A DNA stretch of 9,290 nt from an uncultured Faecalibacterium sp. (GTDB lineage Bacteria; Bacillota; Clostridia; Oscillospirales; Ruminococcaceae): NCBI GenBank assembly GCA_900772565.1, contig CAAHET010000231.1:1-9290 (forward strand), written 5' to 3'. Below are positions 1 to 6,246 of the stretch, in pieces; within the stretch, counting starts at the first letter, position 1, and every line of letters starts with the position of its first letter. The notes beneath the pieces are model-generated. The model was not told where the DNA came from and searched no databases. It worked only from the letters and a program-made list of their open reading frames with translations. A program made the translations under genes and the position numbers.

Positions 1-387
1 GCATCGGAGGCCCTCAAGAGCAAGCTGGAGGGAAAAGGTGCGCAAGTCACCATGTGCGATCTGACGGCAACAGACCTTTCCTATGCCGTGACCAGCGCAT
101 TCTACTGTGGGAAACTGGTGTTGGCCTGCGCCACCTATGACGGAGGACTGTTTCCGCCCATGAAGGAGTTTTTGGATCATTTACAGACAAAGGGATTCCG
201 AAACCGCCGGATCGGCCTTATTGAAAACGGCTCTTGGGCCCCTGCTGCCGCTCGGCTGATGCGCACCAAATTGGAGGAGATGAAGGATATCTACCTTTAC
301 GAAACGGTAGTGTCTCTGCGTGGTGCATTGAACCAAACCAGCGAAGCGCAGATGGACGCTCTGGTGGCGGAGCTCTGCGCGGAGTAG
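1..387 (+). CDS. FprA-family A-type flavoprotein (flavodiiron-type), C-terminal part
   Basis: The reading frame is open from base 1, so the start and any N-terminal metallo-beta-lactamase-like diiron domain lie outside the window. The visible 128 residues are the second half of a flavodoxin domain. Family-typical stretches are LVLACATYDGGLFPPM and IGLIENGSWAPAAA, which in A-type flavoproteins line the FMN pocket. Members of this family reduce O2 to water or NO to N2O in the cytoplasm of anaerobes, taking electrons from rubredoxin or a flavoprotein reductase. The frame ends in TAG at 385-387, and no C-terminal rubredoxin or flavin reductase module follows, so this is the short class-A architecture. 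Family membership is clear. Whether the diiron site is intact cannot be seen here. Confidence 0.9.
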   Translation, partial: ASEALKSKLEGKGAQVTMCDLTATDLSYAVTSAFYCGKLVLACATYDGGLFPPMKEFLDHLQTKGFRNRRIGLIENGSWAPAAARLMRTKLEEMKDIYLYETVVSLRGALNQTSEAQMDALVAELCAE

Positions 388-501
388 GCGGCGAGTCTGG
401 CTTCGTCCGGCCGCCCGATGCCTCAAAAGCAAAACATCGTCGCTGATTTATTTAGACAACAATATGGCGTTGAGTGATGCCGAAGCTTTGAAAATGGATC
501 G

Positions 502-539
502 AAGCGCAGCCGTAGAGAATATCTGCGGCTGCGCTTTTT
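502..539 (+). terminator. Rho-independent terminator downstream of the flavoprotein gene
   Basis: A perfect 11-bp stem (aagcgcagccg at 502-512 pairs with 526-536) has a 13-nt loop and is followed by a run of five T (535-539). It lies about 115 bp after the flavoprotein stop. It also sits inside the frame that opens at 464, which argues that this part of that frame is not coding. Confidence 0.8.
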
Positions 540-613
540 GCATTTTGACCATGGTGCAAACGGATGGCTTTGACCGTTACCCTCGGTTTCTAAAGAGACA
601 CGAAGTGTGCTAC

Positions 614-844
614 ATGGAAGCGTATCATAGATCTGCTCCATATGAAGAGATCCGGGAGTACGTCAAGGAGCACACCGGTCTGAACGTGAGCAACCTCTAT
701 ATTGCACAGGTCAAGCGCAAGTGCGGCATCAAGGAGCGGCAGAACTACAACAAGCCTAAGGCTGAGAACCCCAAGCAGCTTAAGTGCCCGCCGGAGAAGG
801 AAAAAGCCATCCGGGAGGCACTGAAGTATTTTAAGATGATTTGA
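614..844 (+). CDS. Orphan RlmD/RumA C-terminal-tail-like small protein, likely a gene remnant
   Basis: The last 66 or so residues (from YEEIREYVKEHTGL through CGIKERQNYNKPK to the end ALKYFKMI) resemble the C-terminal extension found on many clostridial RlmD-type 23S rRNA (uracil-5-)-methyltransferases. That extension follows the catalytic domain. Here no methyltransferase domain, SAM motif or Fe-S cysteine cluster precedes it. The frame is open from an ATG at 464, but 502-539 within it is a strong terminator and the residues before about 614 look like nothing known. I therefore place the start at the ATG at 614 (76 residues), although no good ribosome binding site is visible there. The piece could be a degraded rlmD end or a small free-standing protein of this family. 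Resemblance to the tail is recalled from the family, not searched. Confidence 0.5.
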   Translation: MEAYHRSAPYEEIREYVKEHTGLNVSNLYIAQVKRKCGIKERQNYNKPKAENPKQLKCPPEKEKAIREALKYFKMI

Positions 845-852
845 AATAAAAA

Positions 853-895
853 AATAGACGGATGTCTGTCAACTGGCAGACATCGTCCATTTTTA
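853..895. terminator. Bidirectional terminator between convergent transcription units
   Basis: The stem atgtctg (862-868)/cagacat (877-883) extends outward with one bulged base through gac/gtc. It is flanked by an A-run on the left (847-854) and a T-run on the right (890-894). Read on the minus strand the A-run becomes a long T-run, making this the likely end of the riboflavin operon. On the plus strand it ends the small frame 614-844. Confidence 0.75.
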
Positions 896-905
896 TGATA
901 ATCTG

Positions 906-1358
906 TTATGATCGCAGTTCCTCAAGCAATGCCGTGCATCCTTCCAGTATATCCTGCCATGTGGCTTCAAAATCTCCTGTGAACCATGGGTCTGCCACTT
1001 CACGGGGATGATCCGTATGCGCCATCAGCAGCGAGACTTTATGCTGTGGGTCTCCGCCGACAAGCCGCAGGATGTCGCACAGATTACTTTCGTCCATGCC
1101 AATCAGATGATCATACCGTGCATAATCCAGCCGGGTCATCTGCCGGGCGGTCTTGCCGTTGCAGTCGATGCCATGTTCTGCCAGCTTCTGCCGTGCAGGA
1201 GGATAGACCGGATTTCCGATTTCCCATGCACTGGTGGCGGCTGATGCAATTTCAAATTGCTCGGAAAGTCCTGCCCTAGACACAAGGTCTTTCATCACAT
1301 ACTCTGCCATTGGGCTTCGGCAGATATTTCCGAGACAAATAAATAAGATTCTGGTCAT
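906..1358 (-). CDS. Low-molecular-weight protein-tyrosine phosphatase
   Basis: This 150-residue cytoplasmic enzyme hydrolyses phosphotyrosine (possibly phosphoarginine in Bacillota). The N-terminal P-loop ICLGNICRSP carries the CX5RS signature, with nucleophile Cys8, Arg14 and Ser15. The general-acid loop is DPWF with Asp123, where many family members have DPYY or DPW. The length is normal for the family and the fold appears complete. The start ATG overlaps the stop of the upstream winged-helix gene as ATGA (1355-1358), and an AAAGGAGA ribosome binding site lies within that gene, so the two are probably translationally coupled. It is the last gene of the rib operon, ending before a bidirectional terminator. 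No tyrosine kinase or capsule gene is nearby, so the substrate is unknown. Confidence 0.92.
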   Translation of the reverse strand: MTRILFICLGNICRSPMAEYVMKDLVSRAGLSEQFEIASAATSAWEIGNPVYPPARQKLAEHGIDCNGKTARQMTRLDYARYDHLIGMDESNLCDILRLVGGDPQHKVSLLMAHTDHPREVADPWFTGDFEATWQDILEGCTALLEELRS

Positions 1359-1771
1359 GCCGGGTCGTTCTCCTTTTGGCTTACAAAAGTATAGCCGCCG
1401 TGGGTAGTGCGGATAAAGCTGCCGCAGCCGGCCAGCTTCTTTCGCAGATTGGAAACGGTATTTGCCACGACCTTTAAGGTGTCGTCACAGTTTTGTCCCC
1501 ACACAGCACGGAAAAGCTCTTCTTTTGAGAAGATTTGTCCTTCGTGGGAGGCAAGCATCAGCAGCAAATCGAACTCCAGTCGTGTAAGGGAGACTTTTCT
1601 GCCTTTGCACGACACTTCGTGGGTCATTCCATCCAGTGTAAGCCCCGGAAGAACCAACTTCTCCCATGAATCAATGGATATTTGCTCTGCCTCGATGTGC
1701 TCTCGTTCCAGAAGCATCCGGATCTTCTGCTCCAATTCCGGGTCAGGCTGTCGGGTTTTTATAACGATCAT
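1355..1771 (-). CDS. Orphan winged-helix DNA-binding protein (OmpR/PhoB-type effector domain, no receiver)
   Basis: This protein has 138 residues. Residues about 43-130 form a Trans_reg_C winged helix. Its recognisable parts are SLTRLEFDLLLMLASHEGQ, the positioning segment FSKEELFRAVWG, a recognition helix around VVANTVSNLRKKL (101-113) and the wing hairpin IRTTHGGYTF. In response regulators this domain follows a phosphoacceptor receiver domain. Here the first 40 residues are only a short charged helix-forming segment with no receiver aspartate, so activity is probably not controlled by His-Asp phosphorelay. The start is supported by AGGAG eight bases upstream of the ATG. It begins 20 bp after the ribH stop and overlaps the phosphatase gene by 4 bp, indicating co-transcription with the riboflavin genes. 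Its target is unknown. Confidence 0.85.
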   Translation of the reverse strand: MIVIKTRQPDPELEQKIRMLLEREHIEAEQISIDSWEKLVLPGLTLDGMTHEVSCKGRKVSLTRLEFDLLLMLASHEGQIFSKEELFRAVWGQNCDDTLKVVANTVSNLRKKLAGCGSFIRTTHGGYTFVSQKENDPA

Positions 1772-1791
1772 GGCAAACTCCTGCGTGTATT

Positions 1792-2268
1792 TTACTCTGC
1801 GGCGGTATCCATTTCCCGGAGCAGGTTTACCATCTCGATGGCACTGACTGCGCAGTCATAGCCTTTATTACCTGCTTTGGTGCCTGCCCTCTCGATGGCC
1901 TGCTCGATGTTTTCGGTGGTCAGAACACCAAAGAGGACGGGAACCCCGCTTTCCAGCGAGACCGTGGCAATGCCTTTGGAAACCTCATTGCACACATAGT
2001 CGTAATGGCTGGTAGAACCGCGAATCACGGCACCAAGGCAGATCACAGCATCATACTTTCCGCTTTTTGCCATTTTAGAGGCAACCAGTGGGATCTCAAA
2101 AGCACCCGGAACCCATGCAACATGAATATCAGCGTCCTGCACATCGTGCCGGAGCAGACCATCCATTGCTCCGCTCAGAAGTTTGGACGTGATAAATTCG
2201 TTGAATCGGGCAGCTACGATACCGACCTTGACGTTCTGAGAAACCAGCTTACCTTCAAATGTTTTCAT
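1792..2268 (-). CDS. ribH: 6,7-dimethyl-8-ribityllumazine synthase (riboflavin synthase beta chain)
   Basis: RibH condenses 5-amino-6-ribitylamino-uracil with 3,4-dihydroxy-2-butanone-4-phosphate to the lumazine precursor of riboflavin. It usually assembles as an icosahedral 60-mer or a pentamer. The 158-residue length is standard. Visible signatures are ARFNEFIT near the N-terminus (substrate aromatic stacking), VPGAFEIP (53-60), GAVIRGSTSHYDYV with the catalytic His88, FGVLTT, and the RAGTKAGNKG loop with Arg127. The gene starts 21 bp after ribBA. Its ribosome binding site is weaker (AGAGG) than those of its neighbours. All landmark residues are present, so it should be functional. Confidence 0.96.
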   Translation of the reverse strand: MKTFEGKLVSQNVKVGIVAARFNEFITSKLLSGAMDGLLRHDVQDADIHVAWVPGAFEIPLVASKMAKSGKYDAVICLGAVIRGSTSHYDYVCNEVSKGIATVSLESGVPVLFGVLTTENIEQAIERAGTKAGNKGYDCAVSAIEMVNLLREMDTAAE

Positions 2269-2289
2269 TTTTAAATACCTCTTTCGTTG

Positions 2290-3486
2290 TTAATATTCCA
2301 GAAGATGTCCCATCCGTGCCTGCTTCGTTTTCAGGTAAAACAGGTCATACGGGGTCGCCGTCATCTGAATGGGTACGCGCTCGGAGATCTCCAGCCCAAA
2401 CTCGGAGAGCTGATATACTTTGTCCGGGTTATTGGTAAGCAGGCGCAGGCTTTTTACGCCAAGTTCCCGGAGGATCTGTGCGCCGAGATAATACTCCCGT
2501 TCATCTCCATGGAACCCCAGAGCGAGATTGGCTTCCAGCGTATCCATGCCCTGCTCCTGAAGTTCATAGGCACGCAGCTTGTTGATCAGACCGATGCCCC
2601 GGCCTTCCTGCCGCATATAGAGCAGGATACCCCGGTCTTCTTTTTCGATCTGCGTCATGGCAGCGGCCAGCTGCTGGCCGCAGTCACAACGCAAAGAGCC
2701 AAATGTATCTCCTGTCAGGCATTCCGAGTGGACGCGGCACAGAATATCCTTTCCATCGCCAATGTCACCTTTTACCAGTGCAATGTGATGCTCTCCGTTC
2801 AGGCGGCTCACAAAACCATACGCTCTGAAGGTGCCATACTTGGTGGGAAGGTTCACTGCCGTCACCTGATCGACCAGTTTATCGTGACACTTGCGGTACT
2901 CCTGTAAATCACGGATGGTGATGAATTTGATCTGGAAACGCTCTGCCAGCTTTGCCAGTTCAGCGGTGCGCATCATCGTGCCATCCTCCCGCATGATCTC
3001 GCAGCACAGGCCGCATTCTTTCAGCCCTGCCAGACGGCACAGGTCAACGGTTGCTTCCGTGTGACCGTTGCGCTCCAACACACCGTTCTTTTTTGCCAGA
3101 AGGGGGAACATATGGCCCGGTCTGCGGAAATCTTCTGCTTTTGCGTGATCGTCCACACAAGCCATCGCCGTAATGGAACGCTCTGCGGCAGAAATGCCCG
3201 TAGAAGTAGAAACGTGGTCGATGGACACCGTAAATGCCGTTTCATGGTTGTCGGTGTTATGCTGCACCATCTGCGGGAATTGCAGCTTCTGGACGAAAGC
3301 CTCGGACATCGGCATACAGATCAGACCTTTGCCGTGGGTCGCCATAAAGTTGACGTTTTCGGTGGTGGCAAATTCGGCAGCACAGATGAAGTCCCCCTCG
3401 TTTTCACGGTCGGGGTCATCCGTTACCAGAATGATTTTTCCTCGCTTCAGGTCTTGCAAAGCTTCGGGAATGGTATTGAAGTTCAT
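2290..3486 (-). CDS. ribBA: Bifunctional 3,4-dihydroxy-2-butanone-4-phosphate synthase / GTP cyclohydrolase II
   Basis: The protein has 398 residues and two enzyme domains. Residues 1 to about 205 are the DHBP synthase, which makes the four-carbon unit from ribulose-5-phosphate. Its signatures are DDPDRENEGDF (23-33, acidic loop), THGKGLICM, STSTGISA, RPGHMFPL (His125), the His142 region GHTEATVDL, and EIMREDGTMMR. Residues about 206-398 are GTP cyclohydrolase II, which opens GTP to the diaminopyrimidine precursor. It has zinc ligands Cys256, Cys267 and Cys269 in HSECLTGDTFGSLRCDCG, then RQEGRGIGL and LLTNNPDK. The start has AAGGAGA upstream and lies 12 bp after ribE. Both active sites look complete, so the gene should supply both entry points of the pathway. 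Confidence 0.96.
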   Translation of the reverse strand: MNFNTIPEALQDLKRGKIILVTDDPDRENEGDFICAAEFATTENVNFMATHGKGLICMPMSEAFVQKLQFPQMVQHNTDNHETAFTVSIDHVSTSTGISAAERSITAMACVDDHAKAEDFRRPGHMFPLLAKKNGVLERNGHTEATVDLCRLAGLKECGLCCEIMREDGTMMRTAELAKLAERFQIKFITIRDLQEYRKCHDKLVDQVTAVNLPTKYGTFRAYGFVSRLNGEHHIALVKGDIGDGKDILCRVHSECLTGDTFGSLRCDCGQQLAAAMTQIEKEDRGILLYMRQEGRGIGLINKLRAYELQEQGMDTLEANLALGFHGDEREYYLGAQILRELGVKSLRLLTNNPDKVYQLSEFGLEISERVPIQMTATPYDLFYLKTKQARMGHLLEY

Positions 3487-3498
3487 CGTAAACTCTCC

Positions 3499-4140
3499 TT
3501 AAAAGCCGCAGCGCAGCAGCATTTCTTTTGTGAGCGTGTTTTGCTTCGGTGCTTCTGATGGAAGCAGCCTCTCGATATATTTTCCAACAACATCGGTTTC
3601 CAAATTGACAAAATCCCCTTTGTGCCGTTGGTTCAGGTTCGTCTGACGGACGGTGTGCGGTATCGTGGACACGGAAAAGCCCGTAGGTTCCACCGCAGCC
3701 ACGGTCAGGCTGATACCATCTATTGTGATAGAGCCTTTTTCAACGACATAGCGAAGGATCGCAGAATCTGCATGAATGGTGTACCAGATAGCCGTATCGT
3801 CTTTTCGGATATTGGCAATACGTCCGACGCCATCCACATGGCCTGCTACGATGTGTCCGCCAAAACGTCCGTTGGCCGGCATGGCACGTTCCAGATTGAC
3901 AGCACTTCCAACGGTGAGCTGTGCAAGTGCAGAGCGGTTCAAGGTCTCGTGCATGACATCCGCAGCAAAGCTATCCGGGAAGAGCTGCCTGACGGTCAGA
4001 CAGATGCCGTTGACGGCGATGCTGTCGCCGATCCTGGTTCCTTCCAGAACCGTTTTTGCACGAACAGTCAGTACGGCGGAATGCTGTCCCCGATTGATGG
4101 ATTTTATTGTTCCGACTTCTTCCACGATTCCGGTAAACAC
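3499..4140 (-). CDS. ribE: Riboflavin synthase (alpha chain)
   Basis: This enzyme dismutates two molecules of dimethyl-ribityllumazine to riboflavin and the RibH substrate. The 213 residues contain the family's two homologous lumazine-binding repeats (about 1-97 and 98-190). Repeat 1 shows MFTGIVEEVG, AVNGICLTV, FAADVMHETLNRS and GRFGGH. Repeat 2 shows AGHVDGVG, ITIDGISLTV and FSVSTIPHT. The start codon is GTG (4140-4138). It is chosen because MFTGIVEE is the conserved family N-terminus and AGGTGGAG sits immediately upstream. The gene therefore overlaps the 3' end of ribD by 37 bp, which suggests translational coupling. In B. subtilis nomenclature the same gene is also called ribB or ribC, depending on species. 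Confidence 0.95.
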   Translation of the reverse strand: MFTGIVEEVGTIKSINRGQHSAVLTVRAKTVLEGTRIGDSIAVNGICLTVRQLFPDSFAADVMHETLNRSALAQLTVGSAVNLERAMPANGRFGGHIVAGHVDGVGRIANIRKDDTAIWYTIHADSAILRYVVEKGSITIDGISLTVAAVEPTGFSVSTIPHTVRQTNLNQRHKGDFVNLETDVVGKYIERLLPSEAPKQNTLTKEMLLRCGF

Positions 4141-5228
4141 GGGTACTCCACCTCACTTTCGATCAGGAAATCTTTGCCAAGCTGTTCCAATCGGCTGTTC
4201 TTCAGGCGGAATGCAGCATCCGGAAGCGGGACACCTGCACCCTCAATGGGTGCTTTGGCATCCCTTCCTCCGAACAGCTTCGGGGCAATGTAAGCCTGTA
4301 CCTGCTGCACGATGCCGCTTTCCAGTGCAGACCAGTTCAAGGTTCCGCCGCCTTCCAGCAGAATGCTGTCGATCTGCTCCTGCCCCAGCTGTTCCATCAG
4401 TTGCAGAAGATTCACATGACCGCAATGCGCTTCCAGACAAAGGACCCGGCACCCGGCCTGTTGATATGCCGCCTGCTTCTCCGGGTCGCCGCAGCAGGTC
4501 GCAAGAATGGTCGGAACCTGTTTGGCGGTCATGACCACCTGTGATTGCAGCGGTGTCCGCAAATGTGTATCACAGATGATCCGGACGGGATCACGGCCAC
4601 CCTCTATCCGGCAGGTCAGCAGCGGGTTATCTGCTAGGATGGTTCCGACTCCCACCATAATGCCGCGGAATCGGTGTCGCTGCCGTTGAACATGATTCCG
4701 GGCAATTTCCCCGGTGATCCATTTGGAAGCGCCTGTGTATGTGGCGATTTTTCCGTCCATCGTCATGGCGTATTTCATGGAAACGAAGGGGCGTTTTGTG
4801 GTGATATAGTGGAAGAACACCTTGTTCAGCGCATCGCATTCCTCTTGCAGAACATTTTCGGTCACATCTATGCCGTGTGCGCGCAGGATTGCAATTCCTT
4901 TTCCAGCCACCAGCGGATTCGGGTCAGCAGAACCCACGACCACCCGGTGAATGCCCGCGTCCAGAATCGCATCCACGCAGGGCGGCTGCTTTCCGTAATG
5001 GCAGCACGGCTCCAATGTCACATACAGGGTCGCTCCCTGCGGATCTTCGGTGCAGGATGCCAGCGCATTGCGCTCCGCATGAGCCTGACCGTATCTCTGG
5101 TGCCAGCCCTGTCCGATGATCCTGCCCTCTTTTGCGACCACGGCACCCACCATCGGGTTGGGAGATGTCCATCCGCACCCTTTTTTTGCAAGCTGCAAAG
5201 CCAGACGCATATACTCTTTGTCGTTCAT
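4104..5228 (-). CDS. ribD: Bifunctional diaminohydroxyphosphoribosylaminopyrimidine deaminase / uracil reductase
   Basis: RibD performs the second and third steps of the GTP branch of riboflavin synthesis. The N-terminal deaminase domain (about 1-145) has zinc and catalytic residues His50-Ala-Glu52 (HAERNAL), Cys75 and Cys84 (PCCHYGKQPPC). The C-terminal reductase domain (about 147-360) shows the NADPH-binding and substrate signatures TMDGKIAT, SKWITG, GVGTILADNPLLTCR and LLEGGGTLNWS. The frame extends upstream to 5261, but I chose the ATG at 5228 because GGAGG lies 8 bases before it and the protein then begins MNDKEYMRLAL, as in the family. The longer version would start inside the attenuator hairpin. 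At 374 residues it is of normal length. It is the first gene of the FMN-controlled operon. Confidence 0.95.
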   Translation of the reverse strand: MNDKEYMRLALQLAKKGCGWTSPNPMVGAVVAKEGRIIGQGWHQRYGQAHAERNALASCTEDPQGATLYVTLEPCCHYGKQPPCVDAILDAGIHRVVVGSADPNPLVAGKGIAILRAHGIDVTENVLQEECDALNKVFFHYITTKRPFVSMKYAMTMDGKIATYTGASKWITGEIARNHVQRQRHRFRGIMVGVGTILADNPLLTCRIEGGRDPVRIICDTHLRTPLQSQVVMTAKQVPTILATCCGDPEKQAAYQQAGCRVLCLEAHCGHVNLLQLMEQLGQEQIDSILLEGGGTLNWSALESGIVQQVQAYIAPKLFGGRDAKAPIEGAGVPLPDAAFRLKNSRLEQLGKDFLIESEVEYPCLPESWKKSEQ

Positions 5229-5245
5229 CGTGTCGCCTCCAAAAG

Positions 5246-5274
5246 AAAAAGCCCTGAACAAAAACGTTCAGGGC
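5246..5274 (-). terminator. Riboswitch-controlled attenuator in the ribD leader
   Basis: On the minus strand a perfect 9-bp stem (GCCCTGAAC/GTTCAGGGC, positions 5274-5266 and 5259-5251) with a 6-nt loop is followed by TTTTT (5250-5246). It stops a few bases before the ribD ribosome binding site. It is an intrinsic terminator in the right place to be the off-state of the FMN riboswitch. Confidence 0.88.
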
Positions 5275-5286
5275 AAGCCGAAAAGA

Positions 5287-5303
5287 CACAAGGGTCCCTT
5301 GTG
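5287..5303 (-). repeat. Perfect palindrome in the riboswitch-attenuator spacer
   Basis: CACAAGGG and CCCTTGTG are separated by one base, giving a near-perfect hairpin (a 3-5 nt loop in practice). It lies between the FMN aptamer and the terminator. On the minus strand it is followed by TCTTTTC, too weak for a confident second terminator. It may serve as a pause or folding element. Confidence 0.45.
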
Positions 5304-5382
5304 CAAAAAAGAAAGCTCCAGAATGCAAACGCATCCCAGAGCAGCCTCCACAAGCGCCGAACCGTGCGGGCTCTGCGCTTGG

Positions 5383-5490
5383 TATCTTCTTTCATCCAGA
5401 CTGTACTGTCGGCTTCGGAGTTTCACCGAATCATGCCTTACGGCTCGTGGGCTGTACCACCGGTAGGGAATCGCACCCTGCCCTGAAGAT
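5383..5490 (-). promoter_or_regulatory. FMN riboswitch (RFN element) of the rib operon
   Basis: On the minus strand the leader reads ATCTTCAGGGCAGGGTGCG at its 5' end, and GAAGAT closes the P1 stem at 5389-5384. Between them are the characteristic conserved blocks: GATTCCCTACCGGTGG, GCCCACGAGCC, a GATTCGGTGAAACTCCG hairpin and CCGACAGTACAGTCTGGATG. This is the full six-arm RFN consensus, which binds FMN and shuts off transcription in riboflavin operons of Bacillota. The aptamer is followed by about 108 nt before the attenuator hairpin, and the only genes it can control directly are the downstream rib genes and the two genes co-transcribed with them. Confidence 0.96.
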
Positions 5491-5511
5491 TTCTGATTCA
5501 ATTACAGCGGC

Positions 5512-5540
5512 ATTATAGCACGGCTCCTTTCGGATTGCAA
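5512..5540 (-). promoter_or_regulatory. Sigma-A type promoter of the riboflavin operon
   Basis: On the minus strand, TTGCAA (5540-5535) and a perfect TATAAT (5517-5512) are separated by 17 bp. The predicted transcription start near 5505 lies about 15 bases before the FMN aptamer, as expected for a riboswitch leader. Confidence 0.85.
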
Positions 5541-5551
5541 GGGCATTCTGC

Positions 5552-5573
5552 AAACCGGGACGAAACCGGGATG
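5552..5573. repeat. Tandem 11-bp repeat upstream of the rib promoter
   Basis: Two adjacent copies of aaaccggga(c/t)g (5552-5562 and 5563-5573) differ at one base. They lie 12-33 bp upstream of the -35 element of the rib promoter. Their significance is unknown. Confidence 0.5.
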
Positions 5574-5598
5574 AAGCGAATCGCTACAACAATAAAAT

Positions 5599-5746
5599 CA
5601 CATCGTCCGTAGGACAATGTGAACGGAGAATCCAAAGGGGCGCGGGTCGCCAGTGGCGACCTCAAAATGCGTTGCATTTTGAAGCGCTTGACCGAGCCGA
5701 CAGGCGAGAGCAGCGCCCTTTGGCACACGACTTTGCTTGCAAAGTC
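5599..5746. other. Hairpin-rich block, candidate structured RNA or mobile-element leader
   Basis: This part of the gene-poor stretch 5541-5813 holds four compact hairpins: 5599-5621 (9 pairs, loop gta), 5645-5661 (7-bp perfect, loop agt), 5662-5682 (9-bp perfect, loop gtt) and 5729-5746 (gactttgc/gcaaagtc). A longer-range stem pairs ccaaaggggcgc (5632-5643) with gcgccctttgg (5713-5723), with one bulge, and encloses the second and third hairpins. In the first hairpin the single C-A mismatch on the plus strand is a G-U pair on the minus strand, and a T-rich stretch follows there. This slightly favours a minus-strand RNA. The plus-strand frame through this block has no recognisable protein similarity and is not annotated. 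Confidence 0.4.
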
Positions 5747-5813
5747 TATTCCGAACAAGACGGTACGAATGGGAGGTGCTGGAAATGGCAGCAGAAAAGA
5801 CCAAGGTCTACAC

Positions 5814-6246
5814 ATGAAGGTAGATACCACTGCCATTGAGCAGGAGATCGCCGCCTATGAGAAGCAGCTACGGCAGCACTACTCCACAAAATCCCGGCTT
5901 ATGGAGGAGATCGACAGCCTTGACCCGGACGACCGCCTTTATAAGATGTACGATAAAATCGAAGAGGTGGAAAATGGACTGATGGATGCCCGGGCAAAGA
6001 AGCAGGCCATTGAAGCCGACAAAATCACAGGCGACAACATCTATAAGATCCTGATTTGCTTTGACAAGTTTTATGCCACCATGACCGAGGCGGAACGCCG
6101 CAGACTGGTGGAAATTTTGATCGACGAGGTGCAGATCTGCCCGGAACGCCAGCCTAATGGACAGTGGCTGAAGTCCGTCTGGTTCAAGCTGCCCATCATC
6201 GACCATGACCTTGAATTGAGTTTGGACAATCAGGATCGTGTCGAAG
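5814..6246 (+). pseudogene. Large serine recombinase, C-terminal remnant
   Basis: About 144 residues match the C-terminal region of large serine recombinases carried by clostridial integrative elements (TndX/TnpX-like). They include a coiled-coil-rich stretch (VDTTAIEQEIAAYEKQL, DRLYKMYDKIEE), then TGDNIYKILICFDKFYATM, AERRRLVEILIDEVQICPER and the near-terminal PNGQWLKSVWFKLPI...LSLDN. The N-terminal catalytic resolvase domain with its serine nucleophile and the zinc-ribbon region are absent. As I recall the family, about a dozen residues are also missing before DRLYKMYD. After residue pair VE (6240-6245) the frame leaves recombinase sequence and enters antisense rhodanese sequence, staying open to 6695 by chance. 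A 10-codon frame with ribosome binding site GGGAGG (ATG 5785, stop 5817) ends on the ATG at 5814. The remnant cannot catalyse recombination. Confidence 0.8.

Noticed and set aside
2287..2907. 206-codon plus-strand frame across ribBA
   Set aside because: It is antisense to the GTP cyclohydrolase II half of ribBA and has no family signatures. The opposite strand carries all catalytic motifs.
4674..5486. 270-codon plus-strand frame across ribD and the riboswitch
   Set aside because: It runs antisense through conserved ribD motifs and then through the RFN element, a known non-coding structure.
5268..5501. 77-codon minus-strand frame over the FMN riboswitch, possible leader peptide
   Set aside because: It uses a TTG start without a ribosome binding site, and its sequence is dictated by the conserved aptamer.
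5552..5573. CRISPR-like or iteron array
   Set aside because: There are only two 11-bp copies with no spacer, which is too little for either.
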